Shown here piece by piece: positions 13,001-26,330 of a DNA stretch of 64,000 nt. The position numbers and the translations under genes were made by a program. Under the pieces are notes generated by a model. That model did not search any database, had not been told where the DNA came from, and was given only the letters and a program-made list of their open reading frames with translations. The stretch's first letter is position 1, and each line of letters opens with the position of its first letter. Source of the stretch: Prosapia bicincta (Eukaryota > Arthropoda > Insecta > Hemiptera > Cercopidae); contig JBAIZL010000001.1 in the NCBI GenBank assembly GCA_036971475.1, positions 285,661,925 to 285,725,924 on the forward strand, given 5' to 3'.

Positions 13001-14464
13001 TGCGATAATTCTGGTCTTATAGTTCTGGTTAAATGTGATATACACTGTGATTTACGAAAATACATTTTAACTTTTCTCTCTACTCGGTGACGAGCTCCCT
13101 ACTCCTCTTTGCGTCAGAATGAGGTCTCAATTCGGCAGCAAAATCAGAGTTTTATCAGAAATGGACTTAAGCTACACACTTTTAGAAAAAGCTCATTAGT
13201 TATCTATAGGTTTAAAGTTATGGGAAAATGGATTTATAATTAGAGAGATCTTAGGCTAAGTAAATTACTGTACATTCGGCGTGCAAACACTGAATAGTAA
13301 TTATAATTAAAAACTGAGTTTTGGTTATAGTTCGGTGAAACGTTCAAGGTAGGTAGAATGTCCAGGAAAACGAAAAAAGAAAGCAAGTATCAGCTCGCGT
13401 AGAAAGAAGCTAAAAAATTTCTGTTTTGAAAAAAAACAAAGAGTTAGGGACGAGTATTAAACAAACAAAAATTAAACCCTTCAGTTTTACATTGTGCTTG
13501 TAATAAAATGGATAAAAAAGTATTAAACCTAACAAGTGTTTAGATTTTGTGCTGAAATTAATGTGGAAAAAGTATTCCATGATATATGCCTACATGAAAA
13601 ATGCATCAAGAATTGGCGATAAATGTCGACATAAATTCTGAACAAACATATTATCCGGACGATGGTACGCAAAATAATTTAAGCCAAATTTATGGCTGCG
13701 TTTTCACAATTACACATTCCTGCAGTCAACATAGGGCGTCCACACACTAACAGTCACAATTTAATACAAAATATATGCATTAGTGTTATAAATATGTAAA
13801 ACAAACACACCCGACACGAAATGACAGCTACCGTACAAACAGACTAGAAAGAAAACCCGCTTTTATAGTTGCGTAGGCAGTAGTGGAGAATAGACGGAAC
13901 AAGGCCAGCTGGGGAACAGTGCATTGCGGCTACCGTGTCATCATACCTCACGACATCTAGCGGTACTACTTTATACTTGGAAACTGGTGGCGGTAATTAA
14001 ATTCTTTACAATTTACTACATCCTATTTCCCTTGCCCGACTCGATCTGTCCGTGTTTCTGTTCAGATAACGTTGAAATAATTTCAGAAAATATTATTGTC
14101 ATTTGGTAACAAATTGTATTCGTGTTTCCTGTTGTTTCTGGAGCGTTGCACTTGTGCAAACGTTCCACTCTGAATAGAAAACAAATAGTTTTTCTTATGT
14201 TGGCACACCTGTTTTGTAGCTCTATATACAACCGTTAATTTCACTACAAATGATTCCCTCCAAGGCTTATTTAGAGTACGAGCTGTAATTTATCTGCTAA
14301 GATACGAGAGAGAATGTATAGCCGGAGTTGTGTTTACAGTAGTATTGGAGAAACTATCTAGAATCACTTTATTACCGACAATTTACGAGAGGCTAGAAAA
14401 TGCAGTTACTTCTTAGATTCAAACAAAACAACGACAGAGGTAAAAAAAAACTCTGTATGCTTTG
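10067..14464. other. Non-coding stretch, nothing recognised
   Basis: AT-rich with no exon-like or transposon-like sequence that I can support. A GC-richer patch at about 11480-11800 contains a GGTTCGAGACC string resembling a pol III B box, without a clear A box. Confidence 0.5.
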
Positions 14465-14913
14465 TTATACTCTATCCAAACTCAGAAGCGGTCCAGACGT
14501 TTAGGCTACCCTCACACCCACACTCGCGCTGACCCGCCCCGGTGGGTGCCAATGTTAAAGTTATCTTAACATATATAGTTATTTATAGATTGTACATATA
14601 CCTTAGAAATAGAGGTCAAATACGAATCAAGTCACTCCTAAATATTAGAAGAGATAAGTCATTAAGTATATATTTCCGATATTTATTAAATTATATTATA
14701 TATCGTCATAATTATGTCTTGTTTGGACTATCATTACAAGTATCTAGTAACACGTACAATCCAAAAATGTCAGTAAAAATTATCTATAAATGTAACAATT
14801 AAAATTTTTTTATATTTGTAGCCCAAGGACTATTAAGTGATTAATGAAAATCCATCTGCGGCAAATCTGTGGGCTTTAATCCTTTGGGCTGCTTTCGAGT
14901 TTGGATAAGATAA
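14465..14913. mobile_element. MITE-like element with TATCCAAACTC inverted termini
   Basis: Left end ttatactctatccaaactca then gaagc. The right end read on the other strand is ttatcttatccaaactcgaa then agc. An inner hairpin pairs agcccaaggact with the ggattaaagccc/cctttgggct region at 14820-14890. Its longest open frame (14542-14802) has no recognisable domain. Superfamily not assignable, and target duplication not evident. Confidence 0.5.
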
Positions 14914-15529
14914 AATAATTAACGATTCTAACAAGCTTGTTAATAGCTGTTTTTTGACAAATCAGTATAATTTTATTCTTTATAATTTTATCCTGAACTC
15001 AATTCTTCACCAAAGATAACACTATCAGAAAATATAAATAAAAAATTAATTCGTCGTTAAACTTTACGCAACAGGACCTTGTTTAAACTTAGAAGAGAAA
15101 AAAACTGAATACAGACAGAACGATACGGTTTGTAGTCAGAGAATGGCGAAAGTAATTACTTCTGTTGCAACAGAAGCCATATGGACAGCAAGAAGATTGT
15201 GTCCAAGTAATAATAAAATAGGTAATAAGCTTCACTAGATCGAAAGATTACAGAAATATAATGTTGACAGAGAGAGAATCTGAAAAATACGTTTTAAAAA
15301 TGGTCTGCTTCCTAAATAACCTTTAACTTTATAACTTTGATGGAACTCACAATAAGATGTGACGGGTGGACACATCTGTTTTACTCCCATAAGGTCTCTG
15401 CATTTTACGTTTTAGTCAATGATAACCAAAATTGTATGATGAATTTCATGAAAAACAATGAGCACAATGGTAAAATCACTACAGCAAAAAAACAACAACG
15501 TAACTTACCAAAACATACGTAACAATATT

Positions 15530-16240
15530 GTACTGTACTTTATGAAATGCATTAGGCCTATACAGAGTTAGAATTGTATTAGCGTAATATACTTTATAAA
15601 TGCATTAGGCCTATACAGAGTTAGAGTTGTATTAGCCTAATATACTTTATAAAATGCATTAGGCCTATACAGAGTTAGAGTTGTATTAGCCTAATATACT
15701 TTATAAAATGCATTAGGCCTATACAGAGTTAGAGTTGTATTAGCCTAATATACTTTATAAAATGCATTAGGCCTATACAGAGTTAGAGTTGTTTTAGCCT
15801 AATATACTTTTTGAAATGCATTAGGCCTATACAGAGTTAGAGTTGTATTAGCGTAATATACTTTATAAAATGTATTAGGCCTATACAGAGTTAGAGTTGT
15901 ATTAGCCTAATATACTTTATGAGATGCATTAGGCCTACACAGAGTTAGAGTTGTTTTAGCGTAATATACTTTATAAAATGTATTAGGCCTATACAGAGTT
16001 AGAGTTATATTACCCTAATATACTTTATAAAATGTATTAGGCCTATACAGAGTTAGAGTTGTATTACCCTAATATACTTTATAAAATGCATTAGGCCTAT
16101 ACAGAGTTAGAGTTGTATTAGCGTAATATACTTTATAAAATGTATTAGGCCTATACAGAGTTAGAGTTGTATTAGCCTAATATACTTTATAAAATGCATT
16201 AGGCCTATACAGAATTAGAGTTGTATTAGCCTAATATATT
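15530..16240. repeat. 54-bp satellite rich in TAGGCCTA
   Basis: About 13 head-to-tail units with a 54-bp period (first interval 53). Each contains gcattaggcctatacagag and ttagagttgtattagcctaa. Units differ at a few positions (gcct/gcgt/ccct before aatatac, and gcatt/gtatt). These fall into alternating variants and suggest segmental duplication of two- or three-unit blocks. Confidence 0.95.
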
Positions 16241-18482
16241 AATGCGCAAAACGTTGACAGAGAATTGTTTACAATATACACCGTTAGCAGCGCCACAATA
16301 GCCCACATCAAAGCGGACCAAATATTTAACCAGAATGTTGCTTTGTTTTAGACTGTTTGTCGGTTTGAGTTCCGCGTTCGCTTTTATGTACAATAAACGC
16401 CGCAGCAGGTCGCTTGATGCTGATTAAACCCTAAATTATAAAAACCTACCTCATATAACCTATTCCGTTCATAGACGACGTAATGCCTCCTTCATCGACG
16501 TCGAGGATTAATTAATAGTTGGCTACTGATAGTGATCAGCTTAACGGAGAATATCCACTGCGAAATATGTGATTAACAAATAGAAAGTCTAACGTGCCAC
16601 ATACAATGAGGCACAAAATGTTAGACGTTAATTGGTTGAATCACATAGCAAAACCTTTCTCCTGTAAACCCTGGGAAATTATAAAATACGCTGCTAAGTA
16701 TTTGTTTTGTATGTAGTATGTCCAAATTATGGAAATGTTCAGATAAAAAAGCTTCATTAAGATCGGCGCTACTTTTAGTTTGAACTAGCCTAATGACTCG
16801 TCAATACAAAAGAACTGAATCATTGTGAAAGTATTTACCATCAACAGTTTTACATTTTTCATCATAGCATGAGTGTAAGTGAATGAACTGAGTGCCAAAA
16901 AGATTGGATTGAGAATGTAGGAAGGAACAGAGAAAACGTAAACCGAAGCCTTAAATTAAACTGTGGCCAAACCAGTTACTCGAAAAGACATCCTTACTAA
17001 AAACCTTTATCCAATTACACGGTTCACTTTATAACAGTCGTTATACCAATTAAAATTTAATTAAGTATTTACTTGGCCTACAAACGTAAAAATGTATTTG
17101 AAGAACGTATTTACGCAGACCGTTCCACAAAAGACCTATTTAAAAGGTAAAACGATGATTTATATTCATTTAGGCAGATATATTAAGCATGCAAAAGTTA
17201 ATGATACACACACAAATATGAGCCCACGCGCGCACACACAAACACACACACAAGAACATGTTGATTTATTTATCAATTTCTTCACAAATATTTAAGATTA
17301 CTATGTGTGAAGCCATATTGAATGTACATTTGAAATCTCTCAAATAGCAGGCCTACAGTGTTTAAACAAATACGTTTTATACGTCACCGACTCCAAATGT
17401 CTTAGAAATTTTTCCATCTGACAGCGAAGGAATCCAGCAATGTATAATTTTAATATTTTCCTGATAGGCCTACGGAAAAAGCGATAAAATAGCGAAGAAA
17501 TTTGAAACTCTCGCGACAATATGACAATTGTCACTTCGAAAAGGGGTGCACATTTCACTGCGGGTTATATAAGTATTGAATTTGTCACCGATAAATGCTG
17601 AGAACTTGAGCAGCCGTTTTCAATAACCCAAATCTGGAGAATAAAGATTTGAGATATGACGGGAAAAGGTTCCAGCAAGACACAGATAAGTTATTTAGAA
17701 GTTTTTTTTAAAAAGAACAATAACCCTTGACAATCTGCAACAACAGAAATATTGCACAGTTGTCGGTATTCTACAATGCTGACAATATATCAGGTTCTGT
17801 AATCAGCAATTTTATCACGGATTTTGTCCACTTTTAATCACTCCAAAAATTACTCCTCATAATATTTATGCATACGTATTCACGCATTTTCCAACACGTA
17901 GCCTAAACAGAGGCCTATATTTAACAGTGGTTAGATATGTAAATTAAAGTTTTCAGCACAGAAAATATTTCCATAAGTACCTAAATGATTTTACACCATA
18001 CGCTCTAGTGACCTTAATTTACCATTGATATTAAGCAATATTTAAACGAAGGTAATAAATATTATTAACACAACATTACTTAGAAATAAAATTAAACAAT
18101 TATGTTAGGTTAAAAGAAATAAATGATACGATAAAAATTACGCAAAGGTTTACGAAACTGAGAAAGAAATAATGCAACGGGGAATTTGTTTCATGATATT
18201 AACATCTCTGATTGGCGAGTAACGACAAAATGTTCACCCATAACTATTACGTACGCATGAAAACGGTTCTTAATTTATTTTTTAGAAAATTAAAACTAAT
18301 TTGAAAAAATACGACTGCCGCCGAAAGGAAGTCATACCACATAGGAAAAGCTTGCAATATAGAAAAGAGCAAATATAGTCAAACCAAATTCACGTAAATG
18401 AAAACTAGATAATATAGTTTGCACTAATATAACTATTATTGCACGGTCATTGACAGCAAAACACTATAGTCTGAATGATGTA
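16241..18482. other. Non-coding stretch, nothing recognised
   Basis: No gene-like sequence. A short CA-rich patch lies at 17207-17253. Remaining open frames are about 60-70 codons without coding character. Confidence 0.5.
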
Positions 18483-18880
18483 ACGTGTCTTGTGTTCCTG
18501 GACGTGCCTTATCACTTGCAGCCCATCACATCTGTATCCTTAATAAGTCAATTATTAGGTGACTTGCTTACTAAATAAATCAACTTTTTGCCATTTTGCC
18601 ATAATAATAATATTTATTGGAAAAGTACATTTAGGAAGAACTTTACGAAAACGACAATTTGTTAATTTATTATAAGCTATGCCTAGTGGGTTTTTTTTAA
18701 ACCATATTATGTCGTATGTGGTATTTCTCATCTTACATTTTTACGTACTTAAAAAAAATACGATTTACGTACTTTGTGTAATCGACAGAAGTTTGGAATT
18801 ATAAACAGGGTAACATGTGAGTAAGGAAATACCTGTGGGAGGCTGCAAGTGATAAGGCAAATCTAGGGAACAAGACATGT
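18483..18880. mobile_element. MITE-like element with 40-bp inverted termini
   Basis: Left end acgtgtcttgtgttcctgga then cgtgccttatcacttgcagcc. The complementary right end reads acatgtcttgttccctaga then tttgccttatcacttgcagcc. Similarity continues inward for about 20 bases. The 398-bp element has no open frame of note. Superfamily unknown. Confidence 0.65.
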
Positions 18881-20581
18881 ACCGAAAGCACCTGTCGAGC
18901 GGTGTGCATACCTCCTCTTCTCAAAATATATTTCCACTGATACTGAACTTCTGGCATGCTACTGATGTGAATGGCTGGATTTTAAGTCAGTTTTTGAAGA
19001 GGGCTACTTCATTTTAGTCTTAAATTCATACTATTGTCAAAGGTTTCAAGACTGTATCTGGTGAGATGTTACGAGCGTTCAATAAAAAAAGGTTGTTTTT
19101 TGCAACTTGATAAAATCTATGCACGGAAAGCAGGGCTCACATAAAATAAACCGTAGTTGATTCAGATACCGGTTTGTTTAGCTAAGTAATAATAGTCTAG
19201 GCGATGGAAACAAGTTTACTAGCGCATTCTAACTAAAAGCGTAAAGAGCCGCGGCCTTTATAAAACGTTACCATATACTGCCAAATATTCTCTCGCCATA
19301 TTTAGAACCACATTTCATACAGTTCACCGTATATATGATGTACTATTATTGCGTTCTTCCCTCATTTAGGGGTCCGCGTCTGCTTTATGTTTACCCCAAC
19401 TAATAAAAAGCGTTATATTCTCGCCTCCACGATGGAATATCGCATTACTACATCGTGTAATTTACGGCATAATTAGATACCCCTTCGTTCTGGCTGAGTT
19501 TAAAACTGTGCAACTATCTAAAAATAAGTAATAATTCAGGATATAGTGACGTAGCATCTCTCATCTTTGACACTAATCGCTTGTAAATCAAACTCCAAAT
19601 AATTACGGAGCGCCGTGCCTCCGGTGAATGCAGCCAACGGTGATAAACCAACTCGCTTTTATGTTGTGGAAAGTACAAAAACTGTACAGCATGGCTTGTG
19701 AGCTCGCCCGGTCACTAACACTGTTTTCTTCGTTGGTAACACTGCTTCTTGTCTTGGACCCCCTTATTAGACGTTATCTAGAGCTTTGAAAACGCCAATA
19801 ACTGGTCTTGTATAAACTAATTACACATGGAGTAACTTATGAATTGAGCATTCTTCATGCCTTTATTGAATAAGAAAATGGATTTTCCTTTCTTTTTAAA
19901 GAAGAAGCGTGTTAAAACCGTAGTTTATTTCACTCAGTAGAAGAAAATAAACACGGGCGGGCAAGTGGTCTAGCATAGAGAAGCTGGGTTCGGTTCCAGA
20001 TAGAGCCAAATAATTCCGCATGCTTCTTCAGCCTACAAAGAAAATCAAATTGTGAAAATGAGTATTCAGAGTCAATTGTAGGGAAAAAATAGGCACAGTT
20101 GAAGGTAGTCCCCACTACCTTTTTTTAATACCGTATGGGCCTTATAAGGCAGCTCTAACCTCACTATCCTACGTCATCTTAATGACATAAAAGTAGTTTT
20201 TGTTATTGTATTATGCATCCGAAAAAATATGGATTCGTGTTTTATAACTAGTGACACAAAGACTAGCTTAAAACTATAGGTTCTAATATAAACATATTAA
20301 AATTAGAAAAGTATTTGAAATTAGTGAAACAATTTGGTAAAGACAAGAATTTTACGTACAACCCCTATACAGACACGACATATACTCCTACCCTTAAAAG
20401 GCTCTCAAGCGTTATCAAGTTCAGTAAAAAAAATTATAAAACTTCCCTTGCCTTGAATTCAGATACCTGACTTCTTTTGGCTCGAGTATGAGCTTTAGGA
20501 AACGGGTATTAGCTTAATATCCATCACTGTATCAGATGTGTGTATATATACTGTAATATCACGCACTTAAATTTACTTAAA
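18881..20581. other. Non-coding stretch with possible pol III-like boxes
   Basis: No gene recognised. At 19958-19997 the strings GGGCAAGTGG and GGTTCGGTTCC, 29 bases apart, resemble A and B boxes of a tRNA-derived SINE. The spacing is short and no tail is visible, so the call is weak. Confidence 0.35.
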
Positions 20582-20650
20582 CAAGAATCTTACTTGCTAA
20601 ATAATAAGCTCTCGAAAGTCACTCGAAAGTATACCAAATGAGATTCTTGC
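20582..20650. repeat. Short fold-back related to 4595-4775 element
   Basis: Ends caagaatcttacttgcta and (complement) gcaagaatctcatttggta. The inner part has ctcgaaagt twice. Looks like a deleted copy of the fold-back family with AAGAATCTTAC termini. Confidence 0.5.
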
Positions 20651-22852
20651 CTAAGTCATTAAAGAGTAAGTGATAAGTGAACTCAGCAAGAAATCAGTTG
20701 CTAAGTTAATTAAATCACTTTATAGTAACATCACTTCAAATGAATATTCGCAGTGTCTTTCTTATAAATTATTATAATAGGTGAATTAGGTCTGCTTTGT
20801 TTTGTAGAAGGGGGGAAAAGCATAGCTCTCTTGTTATTACTTTCATAAATTGCCTTTATGTTGTAGGGCCTACTTACTTCTGTAGGCGAGACTGGGTAAA
20901 GTAGAGCAACGTTAAAATTTATATATTTGCCAACCTCTGAAAACGCGAATCTCAACTTCTGAATCTTTATATAAATGCATTATTAAGAGATAACTTTACT
21001 TAAATATAAAATAATAAAACAATTAATTGGTTAACAATAAATTGAATTATTCGTTATGAAATGTGATTTAATTCATACGGACTAGAAAAACTGAAAATGC
21101 TTTGTTAAGCCTGCTTTCGGAAGTATGGTGGTTCCCCTATTTACAACCCTATGACTTCTTGAAGACCTGTTTTAAGAATAAATCTATTGTTTCTAGGATG
21201 GTTGCTGATGTTTATAAATTAAAACATATTTCAACATTTTAGCATTAAAAATACTATTTTAGCTTCATTAACTAAGGTAAGTGCGTTTTTATTATCAAAT
21301 TAGAATGTATATTGTCTTATTTAAAATAGGGAAGGGTACTTTGTCACAAGTACGATTTTGGGAAATCTAGTAGGGAGGAGGGAAATTTTACTACCAACCT
21401 AAGAATCGGCACGTTACTACGAGCACGCGTTCCTTAAACTGAAAACCGGAAGATAAGAAATATACATAAAAAATAAAATTACAATTTATATCTAATTACA
21501 CTGTTTTAGTGGAATATCTAATATTCTAAGTGCAAAACCCAAGCCCCATCTAAAAGTTGCTATGATAAAAATATTGTTATTTTATGGTTGCTCTTGGGTA
21601 CACTTACATTTTAATTTCATTCTTTTATAAAAAACTTGTCCAATTTGGAATTATTTTACTTCAAAACAGTAAAACTGCTATTTTAGCACTAAACTCTGCT
21701 AAAATTATAGAACACAAATATTTCTAGTCTAATGAATATTAAAACATTTCGTAATTTATTACAGTCATCCTTAGCCTGTGTTTATGTATTTAAAAATGGT
21801 AGATTTGTGAATTGGAATGGTGACAAGATATGCAAATTAATATGGCGTTGATATATTTCAATTTAAATTGAAGGGAATCCTATATCTTATAACACAAACT
21901 AATAAGTCCTAACCTAGTCAATAGGAAGTTATCACTACAAAGTATAATTAAAGCAAACAATAGTTATCTATATTCTACTCAAGAAACTATAGAAATATTA
22001 TACACGAACAAGCATGCACACACACAAATAAAATAGTCCTAACGGAGCAAAACTCCGACTCGGTGACCAAGCCTATAGGCCATTACGGGAAATGAAGCGA
22101 CCCCGTCCTCAAGGGAAAACGTCTCGTGTGACGGTGTCATCGCCCGTCAAGTTCCCGTCATTCGGTGCCCTTTATTGCCTACCCACAGTCAATTTATCGA
22201 CTGACTCACTTTTAAACAAACACTGCCTCAAGTAAATAACTGATCTTTTGTTTTTACTCTACGACGCAAGTTACCAGTCAACAATGGAACAATAATAAAA
22301 TTAATTACGAGCGGAAGATTTACGACGCCGGCGTAAACTTGTTAGCGACGTCAAAGGCCTTCGTTTATTTGAATAATATTTGTATTAGCTCAGACTGTAA
22401 CGATAACCGTCTGTAGAGTCGGCGGGCCGTGACGTTAAATGGTTTTACGAGAAATCTACGATTTAGTCGTGTCAGATACGCCTACACGTAGTATATAAGC
22501 TTTTTGACACCTTAGGCCATATCTTATTGTCAACTTCAACAGCCAATATGACAAGCTAAGGTTTAAAGCAAAACAGTTCCGAGAAAACATTTCTTTCCCT
22601 TTAATTCAACATTTTCTCAAATGTGACCTCTTTGTTTGTAATAATGAAATGAATCTCACATTTTATTTGCACTAATGAATAATCGATTCTCTGATGGAGA
22701 TCGCAATATGTAGGCCTAACCAGCTAATTTGAAATTTCCGTTGACTTTCCGTCGTTTACGTTCTAGCTTATGGCAATTGTCAAGGCTAAAAATAAAAACA
22801 TTTATATTATAAAAAATAAATACTGTATTAATCAATATTTATTCAACTTAAT

Positions 22853-22857
<5 letters not shown>
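20651..22857. other. Non-coding stretch, nothing recognised
   Basis: Includes a slightly GC-richer patch at 22040-22470 without exon signals. No feature supported. Confidence 0.5.

Positions 22858-22899
<42 letters not shown>
22858..22899. repeat. (TA)n microsatellite, left side of PLE family A end
   Basis: TA tract directly upstream of the second PLE family A fragment. Confidence 0.93.
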
Positions 22900-22902
<3 letters not shown>

Positions 22903-22917
22903 ATATATTGATAATTT

Positions 22918-23212
22918 TTAAACCTACAGACAACATCTACAGAAGACATACTATTCAAAAACATTATACACGCAACTCAAGAGAAAATGTGCGTGTAACG
23001 TCAACAAATACCAACATCACGGACCGAACATCCACACCAGAAAAATAGAGATGAATTAATCAGGGATTCGACAATGGTCAAATGACCGAAAGTTGCCTCA
23101 TTACACAAGGTAAAATTATTGCACTTGGTGGTGGATAAAAGTATTTACAATAGTAATATATATATGTCTGAACAGATGTTTTAGGCCTATATCTTGCATT
23201 ATTGTATTTTTC
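22918..23212 (+). mobile_element. PLE family A 3' end (last codons and 3' UTR)
   Basis: Begins with aacctacagacaacat, matching 4278-4293 near the end of the endonuclease frame, where both copies encode a VLFKNII-like or ILFKNII-like string. It then follows the same 3' UTR (accaacatcacggaccgaac, attcgacaatggtcaa, ttattgcactt). Unlike the first copy it continues into the hammerhead end at 23212, so it links that ribozyme motif to the GIY-YIG-bearing element. Confidence 0.8.
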
Positions 23213-23258
23213 ATTCCTGATGATGTTGGTACTGTTTACCAACGAAAAGCTTTGAATA
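23212..23258 (+). ncRNA. Hammerhead ribozyme motif, PLE family A
   Basis: Parts in order: AUUC (23213-23216), CUGAUGA (23217-23223), one extra U, GUUGGUA/UACCAAC 7-bp helix II with a CUGUU loop, GAA (23244-23246), AAGCUU (23247-23252), U, GAAU (23254-23257). AUUC and GAAU form a 4-bp helix I. AAGCUU is palindromic, so helix III can only form between two molecules, as known for PLE hammerheads. Predicted cleavage is after U23253. All invariant core bases are present. The extra U before helix II is conserved in the relatives at 59402 and 62586. Confidence 0.75.
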
Positions 23259-23321
23259 TAAATAAATAATATTCTTGTATTTGAATAACCTATGTTGTTT
23301 TAAATTATTAAACAAGAAAAC

Positions 23322-23361
<40 letters not shown>
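23259..23361 (+). mobile_element. PLE family A terminal tail running into (TA)n
   Basis: Tail with attcttgtatttgaataacc, gttgttttaaattattaaac and aagaaaacatatt, then (TA)n. The same tail ends the copies at 59690-59756 and 62640-62731. Confidence 0.8.
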
Positions 23362-23363
<2 letters not shown>

Positions 23364-23739
23364 ACATGATTTTGTTTAAATATTTTTTGTAACGATATAG
23401 TTCAGTCTTTATAATGGACAGAGTTGGACTGAACATAGTTGAGATGTTCATTGCCTGAACTATTAAATATTCAATTCTTGTCTTGTGCTGTTAACCAAAA
23501 TATTTTTTAATTGAACATTTTCAAACAACTAGTGATACTCATAATGTTTCAAGATAATTGTTATATTTTTGTTTATACAACCATATTGCCCTGATTTACA
23601 TTTATTACCTTTCATTTTCCGGTTTTTTAAAAATAAGCTCAACTTATTCTATTGCATTGTAAAAACATTAAAGATAATTAAAATATCCATGTATGTTTAA
23701 CGATGTATATGGCTTTTTATTTAAAATAAATAATACCTC

Positions 23740-23960
23740 TCACCCTCTGAAACGTTTTGTTTAAACCTTGATGTACATTTCTTTCTAAAGGAAATTGTTA
23801 TTCTATCTTCAAAGGAAATTACTACAAGAATAACTCATAACAATTTCCGCTGAATAAGATTGCTTTGCAATCGAAATGTAGGCCTTCATTAGGGTTTAAA
23901 CTTTTAAAAAAACTTTGTAGTTTAAGAGGTTTTATTTATTTAAAATAAAACATTACCCTA
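23740..23960. mobile_element. Fold-back of hammerhead family C
   Basis: Left arm has gtttaaaccttgatgtacat. The right arm has gcaatcgaaatgta, agggtttaaac and aagaggttttatttattt. The right arm keeps a perfect GAUUGC/GCAAUC helix and GAAA but its core reads CUGAAUAA, so it is broken. The left arm on the minus strand keeps UGUACAUC and a UUGAAGA core. A decayed relative of 55055-55510. Confidence 0.6.
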
Positions 23961-25744
23961 CAGTAACATCAATTGTCATCTACTATAGGTTTAAAAATAT
24001 GTGTTTGAATATGTGTTTGATAAATAAAAACGTATTTTATTACGACTGAAAATTTTTTAAAGAGTATTAATTCAAGCAATAGTTAATTAAAATCTATTTA
24101 CAGTCTAATATTCTAAATATAGTGTGAGTTAATAGAAGGAATTTAATAAAACATTACCCCATAGTTAGTCCAAATTATTATTACAAGCTCACTAAACAAT
24201 GTTTAACCACCTATAATTATAATAAAAATTGTTTGTGTTAAATAATTAAAACTGCTTTATTATAGATTATATACGTCCCTTTGATATATGCTTAGTGTCA
24301 AACCTTTTATTATTTAAAATTGCACATATACATACATATATTTTAATTGCAAACACATATATATTGCAAATGGAACCACGCTTCATGCAAAATCTTGAGA
24401 TATAAATTGGTCGACAAGTTCCTATTTCTTCCTAAACTGATCCCTCAATATACCCAACTATAAATAGTTGCTTTTTTTATCCTACACCTCATTTAATATT
24501 TGAGTCTTGTTTTCTTGTTTACTGAAATCCTACATGTCCATCGAGAATATACCTAAAGGGATCAGAATTCTAGATCAAAACGGGACGGTACCAAGTTGAA
24601 GCAATGCGACGGACTGACGGGGGCTGCTGCGGTTGGAATCAATCTTCCACTGCACGAAATCGGGCGGGTGGCCTAAACTACAGTGTTGTCATATGGGCGA
24701 GAGACGAGTCACGGACAGGCGAAAGACTGACATCCCATTACTAGAACTAGGCAACATCGTTCACTCGGTGTTGCCAATTAGTGCTCAGGGGATTACCTCC
24801 TACGATACCTCACGAGGCCGGTTCCATGCGTGGCAACGGCGCTAATCAAGTCACCCGCCTGATTCCTCGACTTTAAGCGATAGTAAGATAAAATGTCCTA
24901 TGAATTTGTACTTTCAAATCATCAAGTTAGTATGTAAAGCATATCTACACAAAAATATTTTTAAAAAACTATTAAAAAAGTACTTTTAGTTACTATTTTG
25001 CCAAAAGGGAACAAATAAGAGTCCCCAAGAGGAGCCGAGGCAACGCGTCAAGTCAGAAAAACGGAACGTCTGGTCACCTTATATACCTCTTCTCCTAAAT
25101 TAATTTTGGGTTGGGCCATCTATCTATTCTCAAGCTTAGAGCAATTTATGATAAATAAATCCCTATTACTACAACTTTCATATATTTACAATTGGTTTTA
25201 ATTAAAAAACAAGGCTTACTTTTCGAACAAACCGGTTACCTTTGTCTACGTAAGGTTATTCTACGTTCACCATTAAATCTGGTTCCAAGGTTTTAATAAC
25301 TGTAAGCAACAATCATTTAAAACAATTTACACGGTGTACATACTGGTAGTACTTCATAGACAATATGCGTGACCAATAGAGTGCTGTACGTCAGTCAAAC
25401 ATATTACCTGACGTCAGTTTCGAATCCTGACCGTGGCAATGAGCTCTGAGTAACCTGTTGCAAGGGTACAGTAGGAGGAAACTAAAGTGCGCGTGACTAC
25501 AAATTATGTTTTCTGACTCTTAATTGCTTACAAAAGTTGCCTTTTATTAAAGGTTATGGGTATTTGGCTAAGTATGTTTATTTAAAGTTATGGGTATCTG
25601 GCATAGTGATCTTATAAGTTAGTAATCATTGAAAACAGTTATAAACTCAGCCCAATGGTTAAATCAACCTTAAGTCCTTTATATTCGATACGATACATCG
25701 AACAGTTCATGGTTACTTGTCGATATCAAATATGGAAAGGTTCC
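23961..25744. other. Non-coding stretch with GC-richer patch
   Basis: 24560-24850 is notably GC-richer and holds a 70-codon open frame (24633-24845) without recognisable domain, splice pattern or homologue known to me. 25360-25450 has a TTTCGAATCCTGACC string resembling a B box. Nothing firmer can be supported. Confidence 0.4.
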
Positions 25745-26330
25745 TTCTAACAGTGAAGTATTACAAGAGGTGGAGAGAATGAGAGGTTGTAGACCACCAC
25801 CAGCTTCATAAATTAGAAACGAAAATAAAGGAAAGCAAATAAAAAAGTAACATACAAAAAAGAATAGCCCAACACCGTATACCTTATCAAGAGGGAAAGA
25901 CAAGGAAATTCATTTTATATTTTGCCGCTTATTATTGTGATTCTGTCATATGTATATACATATTTACATAAATTGTAATTATAAAATAAATAGAAACTTA
26001 AGTGAATTCTTTGTCGATCTCAGTAGGAATTGACTTTAAAACATTTTTTCTCTATGTTACTTGTTTTTCATTTGAACAATGAACAAGTTCAAATAGAGTT
26101 GTTTAAACTTTTCATGGATGATACTTAATGTTGACACTTTTGAAAATATTAATTATTTAACTAAGTTCAATTAATTATTTTTAATAATTAATTTAGGTTT
26201 TTATATTGCCACTTGATATTCTGATTCTGTCATATGTATGTACATATTCATATTAATTGTAATTATTTAATGAAAATAACCCAAATAGAATTTTTTTTGT
26301 TGAACTAATTAAAAATTTACTTTAATTTTT
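25745..26330. repeat. Dispersed repeat family D (two partial copies)
   Basis: Shares ttataaattagaaacgaaaa-like, attgtgattctgtcat, ttaattgtaattataaaat and cagtaggaatt strings with 38270-38540. Its second half (26150-26330) repeats part of the first and resembles 6270-6480 and, inverted, 37140-37320. No coding capacity seen. Confidence 0.6.

Noticed and set aside
15530..16240. CRISPR-like regular repeat
   Set aside because: Units are contiguous without unique spacers, in eukaryotic DNA. Same for the arrays at 1, 32705, 33935 and 38800.
19958..19997. tRNA gene or SINE head
   Set aside because: A- and B-box-like strings are present but closely spaced and no cloverleaf or tail is apparent. Kept only as a remark.
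24633..24845. 70-codon frame in a GC-richer patch
   Set aside because: No motif, no splice-site support and no recognisable family.
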